64,000 nt of DNA, taken from the NCBI RefSeq assembly GCF_000018065.1, contig NC_009840.1, positions 1,178,001 to 1,242,000 of the forward strand, given 5' to 3'. This DNA comes from Prochlorococcus marinus str. MIT 9215. Lineage in GTDB: Bacteria > Cyanobacteriota > Cyanobacteriia > PCC-6307 > Cyanobiaceae. The notes below the pieces were generated by a model. It did not search any database. It saw only the letters and a program-made list of their open reading frames with translations, and was not told where the DNA came from. A program made the translations under genes and the position numbers. Below, in pieces: positions 8,515 to 18,407 of the stretch (the stretch's first letter is position 1; each line of letters opens with the position of its first letter).

Positions 8515-8898
8515 ATGTCTGAAAAAATGAAAGATAATTATAAAATTTCATTTATTCGAGGAGCTACAACCGCAACTGGTAATTCTGCTAAAGAAATAGA
8601 GGATGCCGTAGTGGAATTAATAAATGAATTAATTTCACGCAATAATTTAATCAAAAAAAACTTATTGTCCATTACATTCACTGCGACAAAAGATTTGAAT
8701 GCATGTTTTCCTGCTTCAATTGCAAGGAAATGTAATGGACTTGATTCAGTGGCATTTTTAGACTGTCAACAAATGTACGTCCCTAATGATGTAGATTTTT
8801 GTATAAGAATAATGGCACAAGTCCTATTACCCTCTAATAATCCCGTTCAGCATCCTTATTTAAGGGGGGCTTCAAAATTAAGGGCAGATAGGTGTTAA
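8515..8898 (+). CDS. aroH: Chorismate mutase, AroH type
   Basis: A 127-residue monofunctional chorismate mutase of the trimeric AroH fold, converting chorismate to prephenate for phenylalanine and tyrosine. The family start FIRGATTATGNS contains the substrate-binding arginine; TFTATKDLNACFPA and the C-terminal HPYLRGASKLRAD also match. In the Bacillus subtilis enzyme Cys75 and Glu78 line the active site; the aligned segment here is LDCQQMYV, putting Gln at the Glu78 position. I believe cyanobacterial relatives show the same pattern. The arginine of CIRIMAQV, matching Arg90, is kept. Confidence 0.92.
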   Translation: MSEKMKDNYKISFIRGATTATGNSAKEIEDAVVELINELISRNNLIKKNLLSITFTATKDLNACFPASIARKCNGLDSVAFLDCQQMYVPNDVDFCIRIMAQVLLPSNNPVQHPYLRGASKLRADRC

Positions 8899-8922
8899 CC
8901 TTAGTTAAACAATTTTTCACTT

Positions 8923-8945
8923 TTAATTTGTATAAAACAAATTAA
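8923..8945. other. Stem-loop between aroH and the DUF2808 gene
   Basis: A perfect inverted repeat with nine-base arms, TTAATTTGT and ACAAATTAA, and a five-base loop. It ends 17 bases before the start of the next gene. There is no T run after it, so it is a poor intrinsic terminator; an mRNA structure or a regulator site near the 5' end of the DUF2808 gene is equally possible. Confidence 0.35.
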
Positions 8946-8962
8946 CCTTTAAGGGTAAAACA

Positions 8963-9541
8963 ATGTTAAAAAGAACAAGAAAGCTTGCTTTGAATTTTAA
9001 AATATTAAAATTTTTTCTAATCCCTACAGTTTTATTTTCAACTCCTTTCTTCAATAAAATACAAAATGCTAATGCAGGATTAGAATTTCAGTGGAATCAA
9101 GACTCTAGTTTTAGAAGATTAAAGTGGTTTCAAAGAGAAAATAAAAGGAGACTTAGAAATACAATTTATTTTTTCTTTAGGCCATCTGATAGAAAAACTG
9201 ATCTCTTAAAAATTAATCTAGGAATACCTGAAACTTTTAAATCCACTTTAAAAAATGAAAAAATAAGTTTTTGCAAAGTAAGAATAGGTGGTTTTGACAG
9301 TAGAACAAAATGTTTAGAAGATATTCCAGCTGATATCGAAATTAACACTGATGAATCAGGTTTGCGATCATTAAATGTTTATCCCTATAGCCCAATCCCT
9401 TCAAACAAGGACAGTTATGCAATCGTCCTAAAAGTCTTTAATCCCAGAAAAACAGGTTTATATCAATTTCATTCATATGGTCAACCTAAAGGAGAAACAT
9501 CTTCAAGTTATTTAGGCAGCTGGACTATATTGATCGATTAA
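8963..9541 (+). CDS. DUF2808 family exported protein
   Basis: A 192-residue protein with a basic N-terminus (MLKRTRKLALNFK) followed by a hydrophobic stretch to about residue 32 and a likely cleavage after the Asn-Ala region, so it is probably exported. The mature part contains DLLKINLGIPETF, then FCKVRIGGFDSRTKCLEDIPADIE with two cysteines that could pair, and near the C-terminus FNPRKTGLYQFHSYGQPKG. These are the signature of DUF2808, a cyanobacterial family of unknown role. It stands upstream of rpmH on the same strand. Confidence 0.8.
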   Translation: MLKRTRKLALNFKILKFFLIPTVLFSTPFFNKIQNANAGLEFQWNQDSSFRRLKWFQRENKRRLRNTIYFFFRPSDRKTDLLKINLGIPETFKSTLKNEKISFCKVRIGGFDSRTKCLEDIPADIEINTDESGLRSLNVYPYSPIPSNKDSYAIVLKVFNPRKTGLYQFHSYGQPKGETSSSYLGSWTILID

Positions 9542-9571
9542 ATGATAAATTAAATAAGAATAATTAAACAA

Positions 9572-9709
9572 ATGACTAAAAGGACTTTTGGCGGTACATC
9601 AAGAAAAAGAAAGCGTGTATCTGGTTTTAGAGTAAGAATGCGTTCTCATACAGGTAGAAGAGTTATTAAAAGCAGAAGACAAAAAGGTAGAGAAAGAATA
9701 GCTGTATAA
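9572..9709 (+). CDS. rpmH: 50S ribosomal protein L34
   Basis: A 45-residue, very basic protein reading [15 protein letters not shown] at the start, then [15 protein letters not shown], and ending RERIAV. This is L34, an exit-tunnel-side protein of the large ribosomal subunit. It lies 12 bases before rnpA, in the classic rpmH-rnpA-yidC order conserved across bacteria. The start is the only ATG that gives the standard N-terminus. Confidence 0.97.
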
Positions 9710-9721
9710 CTTAAAATTTAA

Positions 9722-10108
9722 ATGGCCTTACCTAAAGATATGCGTTTAAAAGGTCATAGGACTTTTAACTATATTCATAAAAATTCCACGATATATCATG
9801 GAAAATTAATGACATTTAAAGTTGCAAGATCAAATCCAGAAATCCTCTTTACCCATAAACTAACAAATAACTCAAACAAATTTAGAATGGCAATTGCTAT
9901 TAGTAAAAAGGTTTCGAAAAAAGCTGTCGAAAGAAATAAATTAAGAAGAATCCTGCAAGAGTGGTTATTAACAAACATTAAAAAAATTAATAACCACAAA
10001 CCATATTGGTTACTTGTTAACCTTAAATTTGGAGATTTCTGCAACGATAAAAGTAGACTTTTGGAGGAATTTCAAAACTTAATGTTCAAATCTCATCTAA
10101 TCAAATGA
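9722..10108 (+). CDS. rnpA: Ribonuclease P protein component
   Basis: A 128-residue basic protein subunit of RNase P, which helps the catalytic RNA trim tRNA 5' leaders. The N-terminal MALPKDMRLKGHRTFNYIHK and the RNA-binding signature KKAVERNKLRRIL (the RNR motif region) identify it. It follows rpmH by 12 bases and its last codon overlaps the next gene by four bases (ATGA), pointing to translational coupling. Confidence 0.95.
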   Translation: MALPKDMRLKGHRTFNYIHKNSTIYHGKLMTFKVARSNPEILFTHKLTNNSNKFRMAIAISKKVSKKAVERNKLRRILQEWLLTNIKKINNHKPYWLLVNLKFGDFCNDKSRLLEEFQNLMFKSHLIK

Positions 10109-10518
10109 TTAACATGAATGAAGAAACCTTCTATGAAGGTGGGCCTGCAAAAAGCGATCTAATAATAAATCTTATTGCAGGTATAACAATTCTTGGATTA
10201 CCATTTACCTTTGCAGCAATTGTTAGGGCATTGTGGTTAAGATATAAAATTACAAACAAAAGAATAACAATAAATGGGGGATGGTTTGGTAAAAACAAAA
10301 CACAAGTCTCATTAAGTAACATCGAAGAAATCAGATCTATTCCAAGAGGATTCGGATCATACGGCGATATGGTTCTAATCCTTAATGATGGATCAAAGGT
10401 TGAAATGAAATCATTACCTATATTTAGAGAAAAGCAAAAATTTATAGAAGAGATTATAAATAAAAGATCACAAATCCCAAATCTCAATGAGGTTGAGGGA
10501 TTTGCGACTAAATCCTAA
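10105..10518 (+). CDS. Bacterial PH-domain membrane protein
   Basis: A 137-residue protein with one or two hydrophobic segments at residues about 19-45 (LIINLIAGITILGLPFTF), then a PH-like domain: RYKITNKRITINGGWFGKN, VSLSNIEEIRSI and GDMVLILNDGSKVEMKSLP. It matches the YdbS/bPH-type proteins often found between rnpA and yidC in cyanobacteria. The start may be ATG 10105, which overlaps rnpA by four bases, or ATG 10114. The role is unknown; location suggests a link to membrane protein insertion. Confidence 0.8.
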   Translation: MINMNEETFYEGGPAKSDLIINLIAGITILGLPFTFAAIVRALWLRYKITNKRITINGGWFGKNKTQVSLSNIEEIRSIPRGFGSYGDMVLILNDGSKVEMKSLPIFREKQKFIEEIINKRSQIPNLNEVEGFATKS

Positions 10519-10590
10519 ACCAATTAATTACAAAAACCTTTTTTTCCTGTAAAATAAAATGTCTAGTAAATTTACACTCTTTTTAATATC

Positions 10591-11733
10591 GTGATAGGGT
10601 TCATTTCTGAAAAACTACTTATCCCTATTCTAGATTTTTTCTACGGTTTAGTCCCTAGTTATGGTTTAGCAATTGTTGCATTGACAGTCGTAATTAGAAT
10701 TGCACTTTTCCCTCTAAGCGCTGGCTCGATTAGAAGCGCTAGAAGAATGAAGATTGCTCAACCAGTAATGCAAAAAAAACAAGCAGAAATAAAATCTAAG
10801 TTTTCAGGTGATCCAAAGAGACAGCAAGAAGAACTTGGGAAACTAATGAATGAGTTTGGTAGTCCCCTTGCAGGTTGCCTTCCATTGATTGTACAAATGC
10901 CCGTGCTGTTTGCATTGTTTGCAACCTTAAGAGGCTCTCCATTTGCTGATGTCCCCTACAACATAAATCTCAAAGTTGTTCCACAGGATCAGATAGCAAC
11001 TATTGATCCAAAACCTTACAAATCGCCAAGACACTCTATATTTATCACAGAAAAATCACATTTCCCTGTTATAGCGACTATCCCTAATGGAACAAAATTA
11101 GGAACAGAAGATTCCGTAAAAATAAATTTACAAACAACAAACGGTAATAGTTATTCGGAAGTTTTATCTAAATACGACAATGGATCAAAATTTCTTCCCA
11201 CTTGGAAAGTTTCTAAAGGGTCCGAAAATCTTAAAATTTCTCAAGACGGCACAGTAACAGCAATTAAACCTGGGGATGCAACAATCGAAGCAAAGATTCC
11301 TGGTCTAGCGGCTAAAAGTGGTTTTCTTTTTATTAAAGCTCTTGGTCAAGTTGGATTTTATGTAGATGGGGCAATCAATTGGGATATTGCAGCACTAGTT
11401 GGTGCCTTTGGATTAACCCTTCTTCTCTCTCAAGTTTTATCTAGTCAGGGAATGCCTGCAAATCCACAGCAATCAACAGCTAATAAAATTACACCAATTA
11501 TGATTACTGGAATGTTTTTGTTTTTCCCACTACCAGCAGGTGTTTTACTTTATATGGTTGTTGCTAATATATTTCAGGCATTTCAGACTTTTTTGCTTAA
11601 TAAAGAAGCTCTTCCTGAGAATCTACAGAAAATTTTGGATCAACAATTATTGGCTAAAAATGAAGTGATAACAACTTCTGCTTCAACTATCTCAGATAAA
11701 AGATTACCTTTTGAACCTAACAGTAAAAAATAG
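10591..11733 (+). CDS. yidC: Membrane protein insertase YidC
   Basis: A 380-residue Oxa1/Alb3/YidC insertase starting at GTG. The first conserved helix region ([20 protein letters not shown]) carries the arginine in the hydrophilic groove. The second block ([20 protein letters not shown]) and the C-terminal helices ([18 protein letters not shown]) follow. Between them is an insert of about 120 residues that would face the lumen or periplasm, usual for cyanobacteria. In this group it also helps insert photosynthetic membrane proteins. It sits in the rpmH-rnpA-PH-yidC operon and is followed 15 bases later by a Ycf46-like gene. Confidence 0.95.
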   Translation: MIGFISEKLLIPILDFFYGLVPSYGLAIVALTVVIRIALFPLSAGSIRSARRMKIAQPVMQKKQAEIKSKFSGDPKRQQEELGKLMNEFGSPLAGCLPLIVQMPVLFALFATLRGSPFADVPYNINLKVVPQDQIATIDPKPYKSPRHSIFITEKSHFPVIATIPNGTKLGTEDSVKINLQTTNGNSYSEVLSKYDNGSKFLPTWKVSKGSENLKISQDGTVTAIKPGDATIEAKIPGLAAKSGFLFIKALGQVGFYVDGAINWDIAALVGAFGLTLLLSQVLSSQGMPANPQQSTANKITPIMITGMFLFFPLPAGVLLYMVVANIFQAFQTFLLNKEALPENLQKILDQQLLAKNEVITTSASTISDKRLPFEPNSKK

Positions 11734-11748
11734 TCTAAATCTTAAATA

Positions 11749-13215
11749 ATGAATTCTTGGTGTAGAAATTTAGAATTACTCATTAAATCAAGAACTTCTT
11801 TAATTTGGATCAGGACTAAAGAAGAGGAAAGATTAGAAAAATTGATTAATTCATCTTGTGAAAGGGTAAATATAAAAAGATTCATTTGCTGGGATTGTGT
11901 TAACGGTATAAAAGGATTATTAAATGAAGAAGGTAAATTCTCAAATAATCCGTTAGGAGTGCTGAATTGGCTTAAAGAACAAAGTTCTGAAGTTTCTACA
12001 ATTTTATTAGTAAAAGATTTTCATAAATTTTATGATGATCCATCTATCAATAGAACTATTAAAGAACTATCTTTAACACTTAAGAAAACTAGTCATAATT
12101 TAATTATTAGTTCTCATTTATTTCCATCATCAGAAGAGCTTGATGAATTAATGACAATTTTAAGTTTACCTTTACCTAATCAAAAAGAATTGAAAAATCT
12201 TATAAACAAAATTGCTATTAATACTAATTCAAATCTTGAGGAAGAAGACTTAAACGAACTTTCTATAGCTTCAAGTGGACTAACCGAATTAAAAGTAAAA
12301 CAAGTCACTGCAAAGGCCCTTGCTCAAAGAGGGAAAATAAGTAAAGAAGATATTAAAGATATTCTTGAAGAAAAAAAACAAGTGATCGCCAGAAGTGAAA
12401 TATTAGAATTTTTCGAAGCCAAATCAAGTCAAGATGATATTGGTGGTTTAAGTGTTTTAAAAGTTTGGCTTAAGCAAAGATACAGGGCCTTTTCTAAAGA
12501 AGCCAGAGATTATGGATTACCTATCCCCAAGGGAGTCTTACTCGTTGGTGCCCAAGGAACAGGGAAATCACTTACAGCTAAATCAATTTCTAAGAGTTGG
12601 TCTATGCCACTACTCAGGTTAGATGTTGGAAGACTATTTTCTAGTCTTGTAGGTTCAAGTGAAGCTAGGACAAGAGAGACGATATCAAGAGCTGAAGCAA
12701 TGTCGCCTTGTATCCTTTGGATTGATGAAATTGATAAGGGTTTTGGTGGAGATGCCAGAAGTGATGGAGGTACAAGTCAAAGGGTTTTGGCAAGTTTGCT
12801 TACTTGGATGGCTGAAAAAGAGTCCGCTGTATTTGTAATTGCAACTGCGAATGCTATAGATAAGCTTCCTGCTGAATTATTGAGGAAAGGTAGATTCGAT
12901 GAGATATTTTTTCTTGATTTACCAAATTCAGAAGAAAGATTAAGCATTCTAGATTTGCACTTAAAAAAACGAAGACCAAGTTATAGTTTCCCTCTCTCTA
13001 CCATTATTGATAGAACAGATGGATTCTCAGGAGCAGAACTTGAACAAGCAGTAATAGAGGGGATGCACATTTCATTCTCTGAGAATAGAGAGCTTATGGA
13101 AAAAGATTTAATAAAGGCAGTATCTGAATTAGTTCCCTTATCCAGAACCGCTAAAGAGCAAATTGATTTACTAAAAGAATGGTCCTCTACAGGACGTGCT
13201 CGTTATGCATCGTAA
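11749..13215 (+). CDS. Ycf46-like AAA ATPase
   Basis: A 488-residue AAA protein of the Ycf46 type known from plastid and cyanobacterial genomes. The first 230 residues are a degenerate non-catalytic half. The C-terminal half has Walker A VGAQGTGKS (about residues 265-273), Walker B CILWIDEIDKGF and the second region of homology with the arginine finger in ELLRKGRFDEIF. This resembles FtsH-type AAA modules but lacks the zinc protease domain. Work in cyanobacteria has linked Ycf46 to inorganic carbon use, as I recall. Its exact role remains open. Confidence 0.88.
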   Translation: MNSWCRNLELLIKSRTSLIWIRTKEEERLEKLINSSCERVNIKRFICWDCVNGIKGLLNEEGKFSNNPLGVLNWLKEQSSEVSTILLVKDFHKFYDDPSINRTIKELSLTLKKTSHNLIISSHLFPSSEELDELMTILSLPLPNQKELKNLINKIAINTNSNLEEEDLNELSIASSGLTELKVKQVTAKALAQRGKISKEDIKDILEEKKQVIARSEILEFFEAKSSQDDIGGLSVLKVWLKQRYRAFSKEARDYGLPIPKGVLLVGAQGTGKSLTAKSISKSWSMPLLRLDVGRLFSSLVGSSEARTRETISRAEAMSPCILWIDEIDKGFGGDARSDGGTSQRVLASLLTWMAEKESAVFVIATANAIDKLPAELLRKGRFDEIFFLDLPNSEERLSILDLHLKKRRPSYSFPLSTIIDRTDGFSGAELEQAVIEGMHISFSENRELMEKDLIKAVSELVPLSRTAKEQIDLLKEWSSTGRARYAS

Positions 13216-13219
13216 CTAA

Positions 13220-13244
13220 TATGTAATTTTGAAAATATTACATA
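13220..13244 (+). terminator. Possible terminator hairpin after the ycf46-like gene
   Basis: Eight-base arms TATGTAAT and ATTACATA with a nine-base spacer begin five bases after the ycf46-like stop codon. No T run follows, and the stem is AT-rich, so it is a weak candidate. The 122-base gap to serS leaves room for a separate serS promoter. Confidence 0.28.
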
Positions 13245-13337
13245 AGGTAGAAATCATTAATTTAGTTAATTTTTCATCAAAAATCCCAAATAATGAATTG
13301 AGATTAACTATCTTAATTAAGGTATAAAAAAAAAAGA

Positions 13338-14615
13338 GTGTTAGACCAAAAATTAATAAGAGAAAATCCAACATCTGTTGAAGAGAATTTATCCTTGAGA
13401 GGAAAAGTTTATAACATATCCCACATACACGAATTAACTGTTAAAAAAAAAGATATCGACATAAAAATATCAAGTCTTCAATCTGAGAGCAAAAAGTTAA
13501 GCAAATTAATTGGTCAAGAAATTAGCAAATCTAAAAATAATGATTCTCCAGAACTTATTTCTTTAAAAAAGAAGGGAAACGAATACAGAATCAAAATTTC
13601 TGAACTTGAAGAGAAACAAAGAATATTAGATAAAGAAGTTGATGATGAGATTTATAATTTACCAAATTTCCCTAGCAAAAATGCACCTATTGGAAAAGAT
13701 GAAAATGATAATATCCAAGTAAAAACTTGGGGTAATCCTTTGAAAGACGAGAATCTTAAATCTCACTGGGAAATAGGTGAAAGTCTTAATATTTTTGACT
13801 CTGTAAAATCAACAAAAATATCAAAAAGTCGTTTTGTTACTCTTATTGGTAATGGTGCAAGATTAGAGAGGGCATTGATTAATTTTATGCTCGATATGCA
13901 TACTAAAAATGGTTATTTGGAGTTAATGCCTCCAGCTTTAGTAAATTCAGAGAGCCTTAAGGGATCTGGACAATTACCTAAATTTTCAAATGAAAGTTTT
14001 AAATGTTCTAATGACGATTTATGGCTTTCTCCAACAGCTGAAGTTCCACTAACTGCTTTTCATAGAAATGAGCTAATTGATCCAAAGCAGTTACCTATTA
14101 AGTATGTTGCATATAGTCCATGTTTTAGGAGAGAAGCTGGAAGTTATGGAAAAGATACTAAAGGTTTAATAAGACTTCACCAATTCAATAAGGTTGAGCT
14201 CTATTGGTTTTGTGATCCAACAAAATCTTTAGAAGCTCATAAAAAGATCACATCCGATGCAGAAAACATTTTTAAAAAGCTCAACTTACCGTACAGAATA
14301 GTAGATATTTGCACTGGAGACTTAGGCTTTTCCTCTAGTAGAACTTTTGATCTTGAAGTCTGGCTTCCCAGTAGTAAATGTTATAGAGAAATTTCAAGTT
14401 GTAGTAACTGCCTAGATTTTCAAGCACGCAGATCATCAATAAGATCAAAAATTGATAAAAAAAATATATATTTACATACCTTAAATGGCAGTGGTCTTGC
14501 TATTGGAAGGACAATGGCCGCGATACTTGAGAATGGCCAACAAACAGATGGGAGCGTAAAGATTCCAGATGCTCTTGTTCCATATTTCGGATCAAATTTT
14601 TTAAAAAATGCTTAA
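13338..14615 (+). CDS. serS: Serine--tRNA ligase
   Basis: A 425-residue class II synthetase starting at GTG. Residues 30-105 form the tRNA-binding coiled coil (charged, [19 protein letters not shown]). The catalytic domain shows motif 2 ([17 protein letters not shown], then [11 protein letters not shown]) and motif 3 ([17 protein letters not shown]), and the serine-site segment [14 protein letters not shown]. It charges tRNA-Ser and tRNA-Sec precursors in the cytoplasm. It is followed nine bases later by rseP. Confidence 0.97.
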   Translation: MLDQKLIRENPTSVEENLSLRGKVYNISHIHELTVKKKDIDIKISSLQSESKKLSKLIGQEISKSKNNDSPELISLKKKGNEYRIKISELEEKQRILDKEVDDEIYNLPNFPSKNAPIGKDENDNIQVKTWGNPLKDENLKSHWEIGESLNIFDSVKSTKISKSRFVTLIGNGARLERALINFMLDMHTKNGYLELMPPALVNSESLKGSGQLPKFSNESFKCSNDDLWLSPTAEVPLTAFHRNELIDPKQLPIKYVAYSPCFRREAGSYGKDTKGLIRLHQFNKVELYWFCDPTKSLEAHKKITSDAENIFKKLNLPYRIVDICTGDLGFSSSRTFDLEVWLPSSKCYREISSCSNCLDFQARRSSIRSKIDKKNIYLHTLNGSGLAIGRTMAAILENGQQTDGSVKIPDALVPYFGSNFLKNA

Positions 14616-14624
14616 TATAAGATA

Positions 14625-15704
14625 ATGAATGTTTTAACTTCAATAACAGTACTTGGATTTCTCATATTTTTTCATGAAATGGGGCATTTCCTCGCAGCAA
14701 TTTTACAAGGTATTTATGTTGATGGATTTTCAATTGGCTTTGGACCCTCAATAATTCAAAAAAAATTTAAAAATATTACTTATTCATTCAGAGTCTTTCC
14801 TCTAGGAGGGTTTGTATCCTTCCCTGATGAAGAAGTAAATAATATTGACCCTAAAGATCCAAATCTTTTAAAGAATAGGCCAATAGTACAAAGAGTTATT
14901 GTTATCTCTGCTGGTGTATTCGCCAACTTAATCCTTGCTTACACAATCTTAATTTTAAATGTAACTACTGTTGGGATTCCATTAGATCCAGAACCAGGTA
15001 TTTTAGTTTTGGCAACTCAACCTGAGAAGGCTGCCTCTCTTGCTGGCTTAGAGCCTGGTGATAAAATATTAGGAATTGAAACTAGTACTTTAGGTGTTGG
15101 TGATCAAGCTGTTTCAGCTTTAGTAAAAGAGATTCAAAATTCAGCAGATGAACCAATTTCGATAAAAATTGAAAGAGATGGGATTTTCAAAGTTTTAACT
15201 TTGATACCAAAAAATATTGATGGAAAAGGAACAATAGGTGCTCAATTACAACCTAATATAAGAAAAGAAACTATAAAGACAAAAAACGTTTTCGAACTTT
15301 TTAAATATACCAACAATGAGTTTTCATCACTTTTAGTGAAAACAATCCAAGGCTATAAAGGTCTAATAACAAATTTCTCCTCAACAGCTCAACAATTAAG
15401 TGGTCCAGTCAAAATCGTTGAGATTGGAGCTCAACTATCACAACAAGGAGGTGCAGGGATATTATTATTTGCAGCTTTAATTTCTATTAATTTAGCAGTA
15501 CTTAATTCATTACCTTTACCATTGTTAGACGGAGGACAACTTGTTTTCACTTTAATTGAAGGATTTAGGGGAAAGCCTGTTCCAGTAAAGTTACAAATGG
15601 TTGTTACTCAGTCTAGTTTTTTTCTGTTAGTTGGACTAAGCGTGCTGCTTATTATCAGAGATACTAGTCAACTATTAATAGTACAAAAATTATTAAACCA
15701 ATAA
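14625..15704 (+). CDS. rseP: Site-2 protease (RseP-type) zinc metalloprotease
   Basis: A 359-residue intramembrane protease. The first helix holds the zinc motif H17-E18-x-x-H21 (FFHEMGH). A single PDZ domain spans about residues 118-200 (ILVLATQPEKAASLAGLEPGDKIL), and the third zinc ligand is in the later helix LPLPLLDGGQLVF. Site-2 proteases cut membrane-bound anti-sigma factors or signal peptides. E. coli RseP has two PDZ domains; one is the usual number in cyanobacteria. Its gene sits between serS and rpsN. Confidence 0.95.
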   Translation: MNVLTSITVLGFLIFFHEMGHFLAAILQGIYVDGFSIGFGPSIIQKKFKNITYSFRVFPLGGFVSFPDEEVNNIDPKDPNLLKNRPIVQRVIVISAGVFANLILAYTILILNVTTVGIPLDPEPGILVLATQPEKAASLAGLEPGDKILGIETSTLGVGDQAVSALVKEIQNSADEPISIKIERDGIFKVLTLIPKNIDGKGTIGAQLQPNIRKETIKTKNVFELFKYTNNEFSSLLVKTIQGYKGLITNFSSTAQQLSGPVKIVEIGAQLSQQGGAGILLFAALISINLAVLNSLPLPLLDGGQLVFTLIEGFRGKPVPVKLQMVVTQSSFFLLVGLSVLLIIRDTSQLLIVQKLLNQ

Positions 15705-15766
15705 ATAAATTTTAAAAATTGTTCATTAAGCTGTTAATATATTACTTAGTTTTAAGATTATATTAA

Positions 15767-16069
15767 ATGGCTAAAAAGTCCATGATTGCAAGAGAAGTTA
15801 AACGCAAAAAACTTGTGAAGAAATATGCCGCAAAAAGGAAATCATTATTAGATGAATTTAATGCAGCAAAAGATCCTATGGAAAGGTTAGAAATTCATAG
15901 AAAGATCCAAGGTCTACCTAGAAACTCTGCGCCAAATAGAGTAAGAAACAGATGTTGGGCAACTGGTAAGCCGAGAGGAGTTTATAGAGATTTTGGTCTT
16001 TGCAGAAACCAGTTAAGGCAAAGAGCTCATAACGGTGAACTTCCTGGAGTAGTTAAATCAAGTTGGTAG
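15767..16069 (+). CDS. rpsN: 30S ribosomal protein S14
   Basis: A 100-residue S14 of the long form without zinc cysteine pairs (C- form). It begins [17 protein letters not shown] and ends with [18 protein letters not shown] and VKSSW, all standard. It binds 16S rRNA in the head of the small subunit. It stands alone here, not in the main ribosomal protein operon, which is normal for cyanobacteria. Confidence 0.97.
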   Translation: MAKKSMIAREVKRKKLVKKYAAKRKSLLDEFNAAKDPMERLEIHRKIQGLPRNSAPNRVRNRCWATGKPRGVYRDFGLCRNQLRQRAHNGELPGVVKSSW

Positions 16070-16194
16070 TGTGAGTTTTAACCTAGACACCATATTTTTT
16101 TAAAAAAACCATAATTAAAGAAGCCAAAGATTAATTTTTAGGACATTTTTAAAAATTTTTATAGCTTATCTAAATAATTTGCTCAATATGTCCC

Positions 16195-16200
16195 TATAAA
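16195..16200 (+). promoter_or_regulatory. Candidate -10 element for pnp
   Basis: TATAAA (extending to TATAAAAT) lies 39 bases before the pnp start in the 170-base gap after rpsN. No good -35 hexamer is at the right distance. The gap is too long for simple readthrough coupling, so a pnp promoter here is reasonable but unproved. Confidence 0.3.
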
Positions 16201-16239
16201 ATGTAAGAATAAATTATGTATAGATTTATAATTTAAAAA

Positions 16240-18405
16240 TTGGAAGGACAAAATAAGTCGATCACGTTTGACGGACGAGAGATACGACTAACTACAGGAC
16301 TATATGCTCCTCAAGCAAGTGGATCAGTAATGATTGAGTGTGGTGACACCTCACTATTAGTTACAGCGACAAAAACTACCAAAAAAGAAGCATCAGACTT
16401 TCTACCCCTGATATGTGACTATGAAGAAAAACTTTATGCAGCAGGTAGGATTCCAGGTGGTTTTATGAGAAGGGAGGGTCGCCCACCAGAAAGAGCGACT
16501 TTAATTTCAAGATTAATTGATAGGCCAATGAGGCCACTTTTTCCCACATGGATGAGAGATGAGATTCAAATAGTCGCATCATGTCTTTCTCTAGATGAAA
16601 GAGTTCCAGCAGATGTTTTAGCTGTTACTGGGGCTTCAATAGCAACTTTACTTGGAGAAATTCCATTCTATGGGCCAATGGCTGCTGTTAGAGTTGGGCT
16701 TATAGGTGATGATTTCATCTTAAACCCTAGCTATAGAGAGATTGAGAAAGGAGATTTAGACATTGTTGTTGCAGGATCACCTGACGGCATAGTTATGATT
16801 GAAGCAGGTGCGAATCAATTATCAGAACAAGATACAATCGAAGCTATAGATTTTGGATATGAAGCTGTTACTGAACTTATTAAATCTCAAGAAGATTTAC
16901 TAAAAGATTTAGGAATAAAACAAATCAAGCCATCGGATCCTGAAGAGGATAAAACTTTACCTTCTTATTTAGAAAAAAATTGTAGTAAAGCCATTGATTT
17001 GGTTCTTAAGAAATTTGATCAATCAAAAGAAGAGAGAGATCTTGAACTCGAAAAAATTAAAACTGAAACTCAAAGCAAAATTGATTCTCTTAAAGATGAT
17101 AATGAAGTAAGAGTTTTAACCTCAGAAAATGAAAAATTAATTCATTCTGACTTTAAAAAACTAACAAAAAAATTAATGAGGTCTCAAATCATTAATGATG
17201 GCAAAAGAGTTGATGGAAGAGAGCTTGATGAAGTTAGAAAGATAACAGCCTCTGCTGGCATTCTTCCAAAAAGAGTTCATGGCTCTGCACTTTTTCAAAG
17301 AGGTCTAACTCAAGTTTTATCTACTACGACACTAGGTACACCAAGCGATGCTCAAGAGATGGATGACTTAAATCCAAGTACTGAAAAAACATATTTGCAT
17401 CACTACAATTTTCCTCCTTATTCGGTTGGCGAAACAAGACCTATGAGAACCCCTGGCAGGAGAGAAATTGGTCATGGAGCACTCGCCGAAAGGGCAATAA
17501 TTCCAGTCCTACCTGGCAAAGAGACATTCCCGTACGTTTTAAGAGTTGTGAGTGAAGTTTTAAGCTCTAATGGTTCCACTTCAATGGGGTCTGTTTGTGG
17601 AAGCACACTCTCATTATTAGATGCAGGGGTTCCCTTAAAAGCTCCTGTAGGTGGTACTGCTATGGGTTTAATCAAAGAAGGGAAAGATGTTCGAATCCTT
17701 ACTGATATACAGGGTATCGAGGATTTTCTTGGAGATATGGACTTTAAAGTTGCTGGTACTAATAAGGGTATAACAGCGTTGCAAATGGATATGAAAATCA
17801 CAGGTTTGCCTGTCTCTATTATCTCGGATGCAATCAAAAAAGCCCGCCCTGCAAGATTACATATTCTAGAAAAGATGCAAGAGGCAATAGATAAGCCTCA
17901 AGAATCTCTTTCTCCTCATGCTCCTCGGCTTTTAAGCTTTAGAATTGACCCTGAGCTTATAGGAACAGTTATTGGTCCTGGAGGAAGAACTATCAAAGGA
18001 ATTACTGAAAGAACCAATACAAAAATAGATATAGAAGATGGAGGTATTGTTACAATCGCTTCTCATGACGGGGCTGCAGCAGAAGAGGCCCAGAAGATAA
18101 TTGAAGGATTAACACGAAAGGTTCATGAGGGTGAGATCTTCTCTGGTGTCGTAACAAGAATAATTCCTATAGGTGCTTTCGTAGAAATATTACCTGGCAA
18201 AGAAGGAATGGTTCATATTTCTCAATTATCTGAAGCTAGGGTTGAGAGAGTAGAAGATGTAGTTAGACAAGGAGATGAGGTGACCGTAAGAGTAAGAGAA
18301 ATTGACAGTAGAGGAAGGATTAATCTTACCTTAAGAGGTGTAGGACAAAACAATGGAATGTCTTATCCAGAACCAACCCCTACTCCAGTTGCTCCGCTTA
18401 ATTAA
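16240..18405 (+). CDS. pnp: Polyribonucleotide nucleotidyltransferase (PNPase)
   Basis: A 721-residue phosphorolytic 3'-5' exoribonuclease starting at TTG. It has two RNase PH-like halves: the first from [11 protein letters not shown] and [22 protein letters not shown]; the second from [13 protein letters not shown] and [12 protein letters not shown], with the active-site region [13 protein letters not shown] and [13 protein letters not shown]. Then come a KH domain ([15 protein letters not shown], about residues 570-625) and an S1 domain ([19 protein letters not shown]). It forms a trimer and degrades mRNA. It is convergent with cysQ with only two bases between stops. Confidence 0.97.
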   Translation: MEGQNKSITFDGREIRLTTGLYAPQASGSVMIECGDTSLLVTATKTTKKEASDFLPLICDYEEKLYAAGRIPGGFMRREGRPPERATLISRLIDRPMRPLFPTWMRDEIQIVASCLSLDERVPADVLAVTGASIATLLGEIPFYGPMAAVRVGLIGDDFILNPSYREIEKGDLDIVVAGSPDGIVMIEAGANQLSEQDTIEAIDFGYEAVTELIKSQEDLLKDLGIKQIKPSDPEEDKTLPSYLEKNCSKAIDLVLKKFDQSKEERDLELEKIKTETQSKIDSLKDDNEVRVLTSENEKLIHSDFKKLTKKLMRSQIINDGKRVDGRELDEVRKITASAGILPKRVHGSALFQRGLTQVLSTTTLGTPSDAQEMDDLNPSTEKTYLHHYNFPPYSVGETRPMRTPGRREIGHGALAERAIIPVLPGKETFPYVLRVVSEVLSSNGSTSMGSVCGSTLSLLDAGVPLKAPVGGTAMGLIKEGKDVRILTDIQGIEDFLGDMDFKVAGTNKGITALQMDMKITGLPVSIISDAIKKARPARLHILEKMQEAIDKPQESLSPHAPRLLSFRIDPELIGTVIGPGGRTIKGITERTNTKIDIEDGGIVTIASHDGAAAEEAQKIIEGLTRKVHEGEIFSGVVTRIIPIGAFVEILPGKEGMVHISQLSEARVERVEDVVRQGDEVTVRVREIDSRGRINLTLRGVGQNNGMSYPEPTPTPVAPLN

Positions 18406-18407
18406 AA

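Noticed and set aside
17472-17837. 121-codon minus-strand frame inside pnp
   Set aside because: Antisense shadow of the PNPase core; no motifs.
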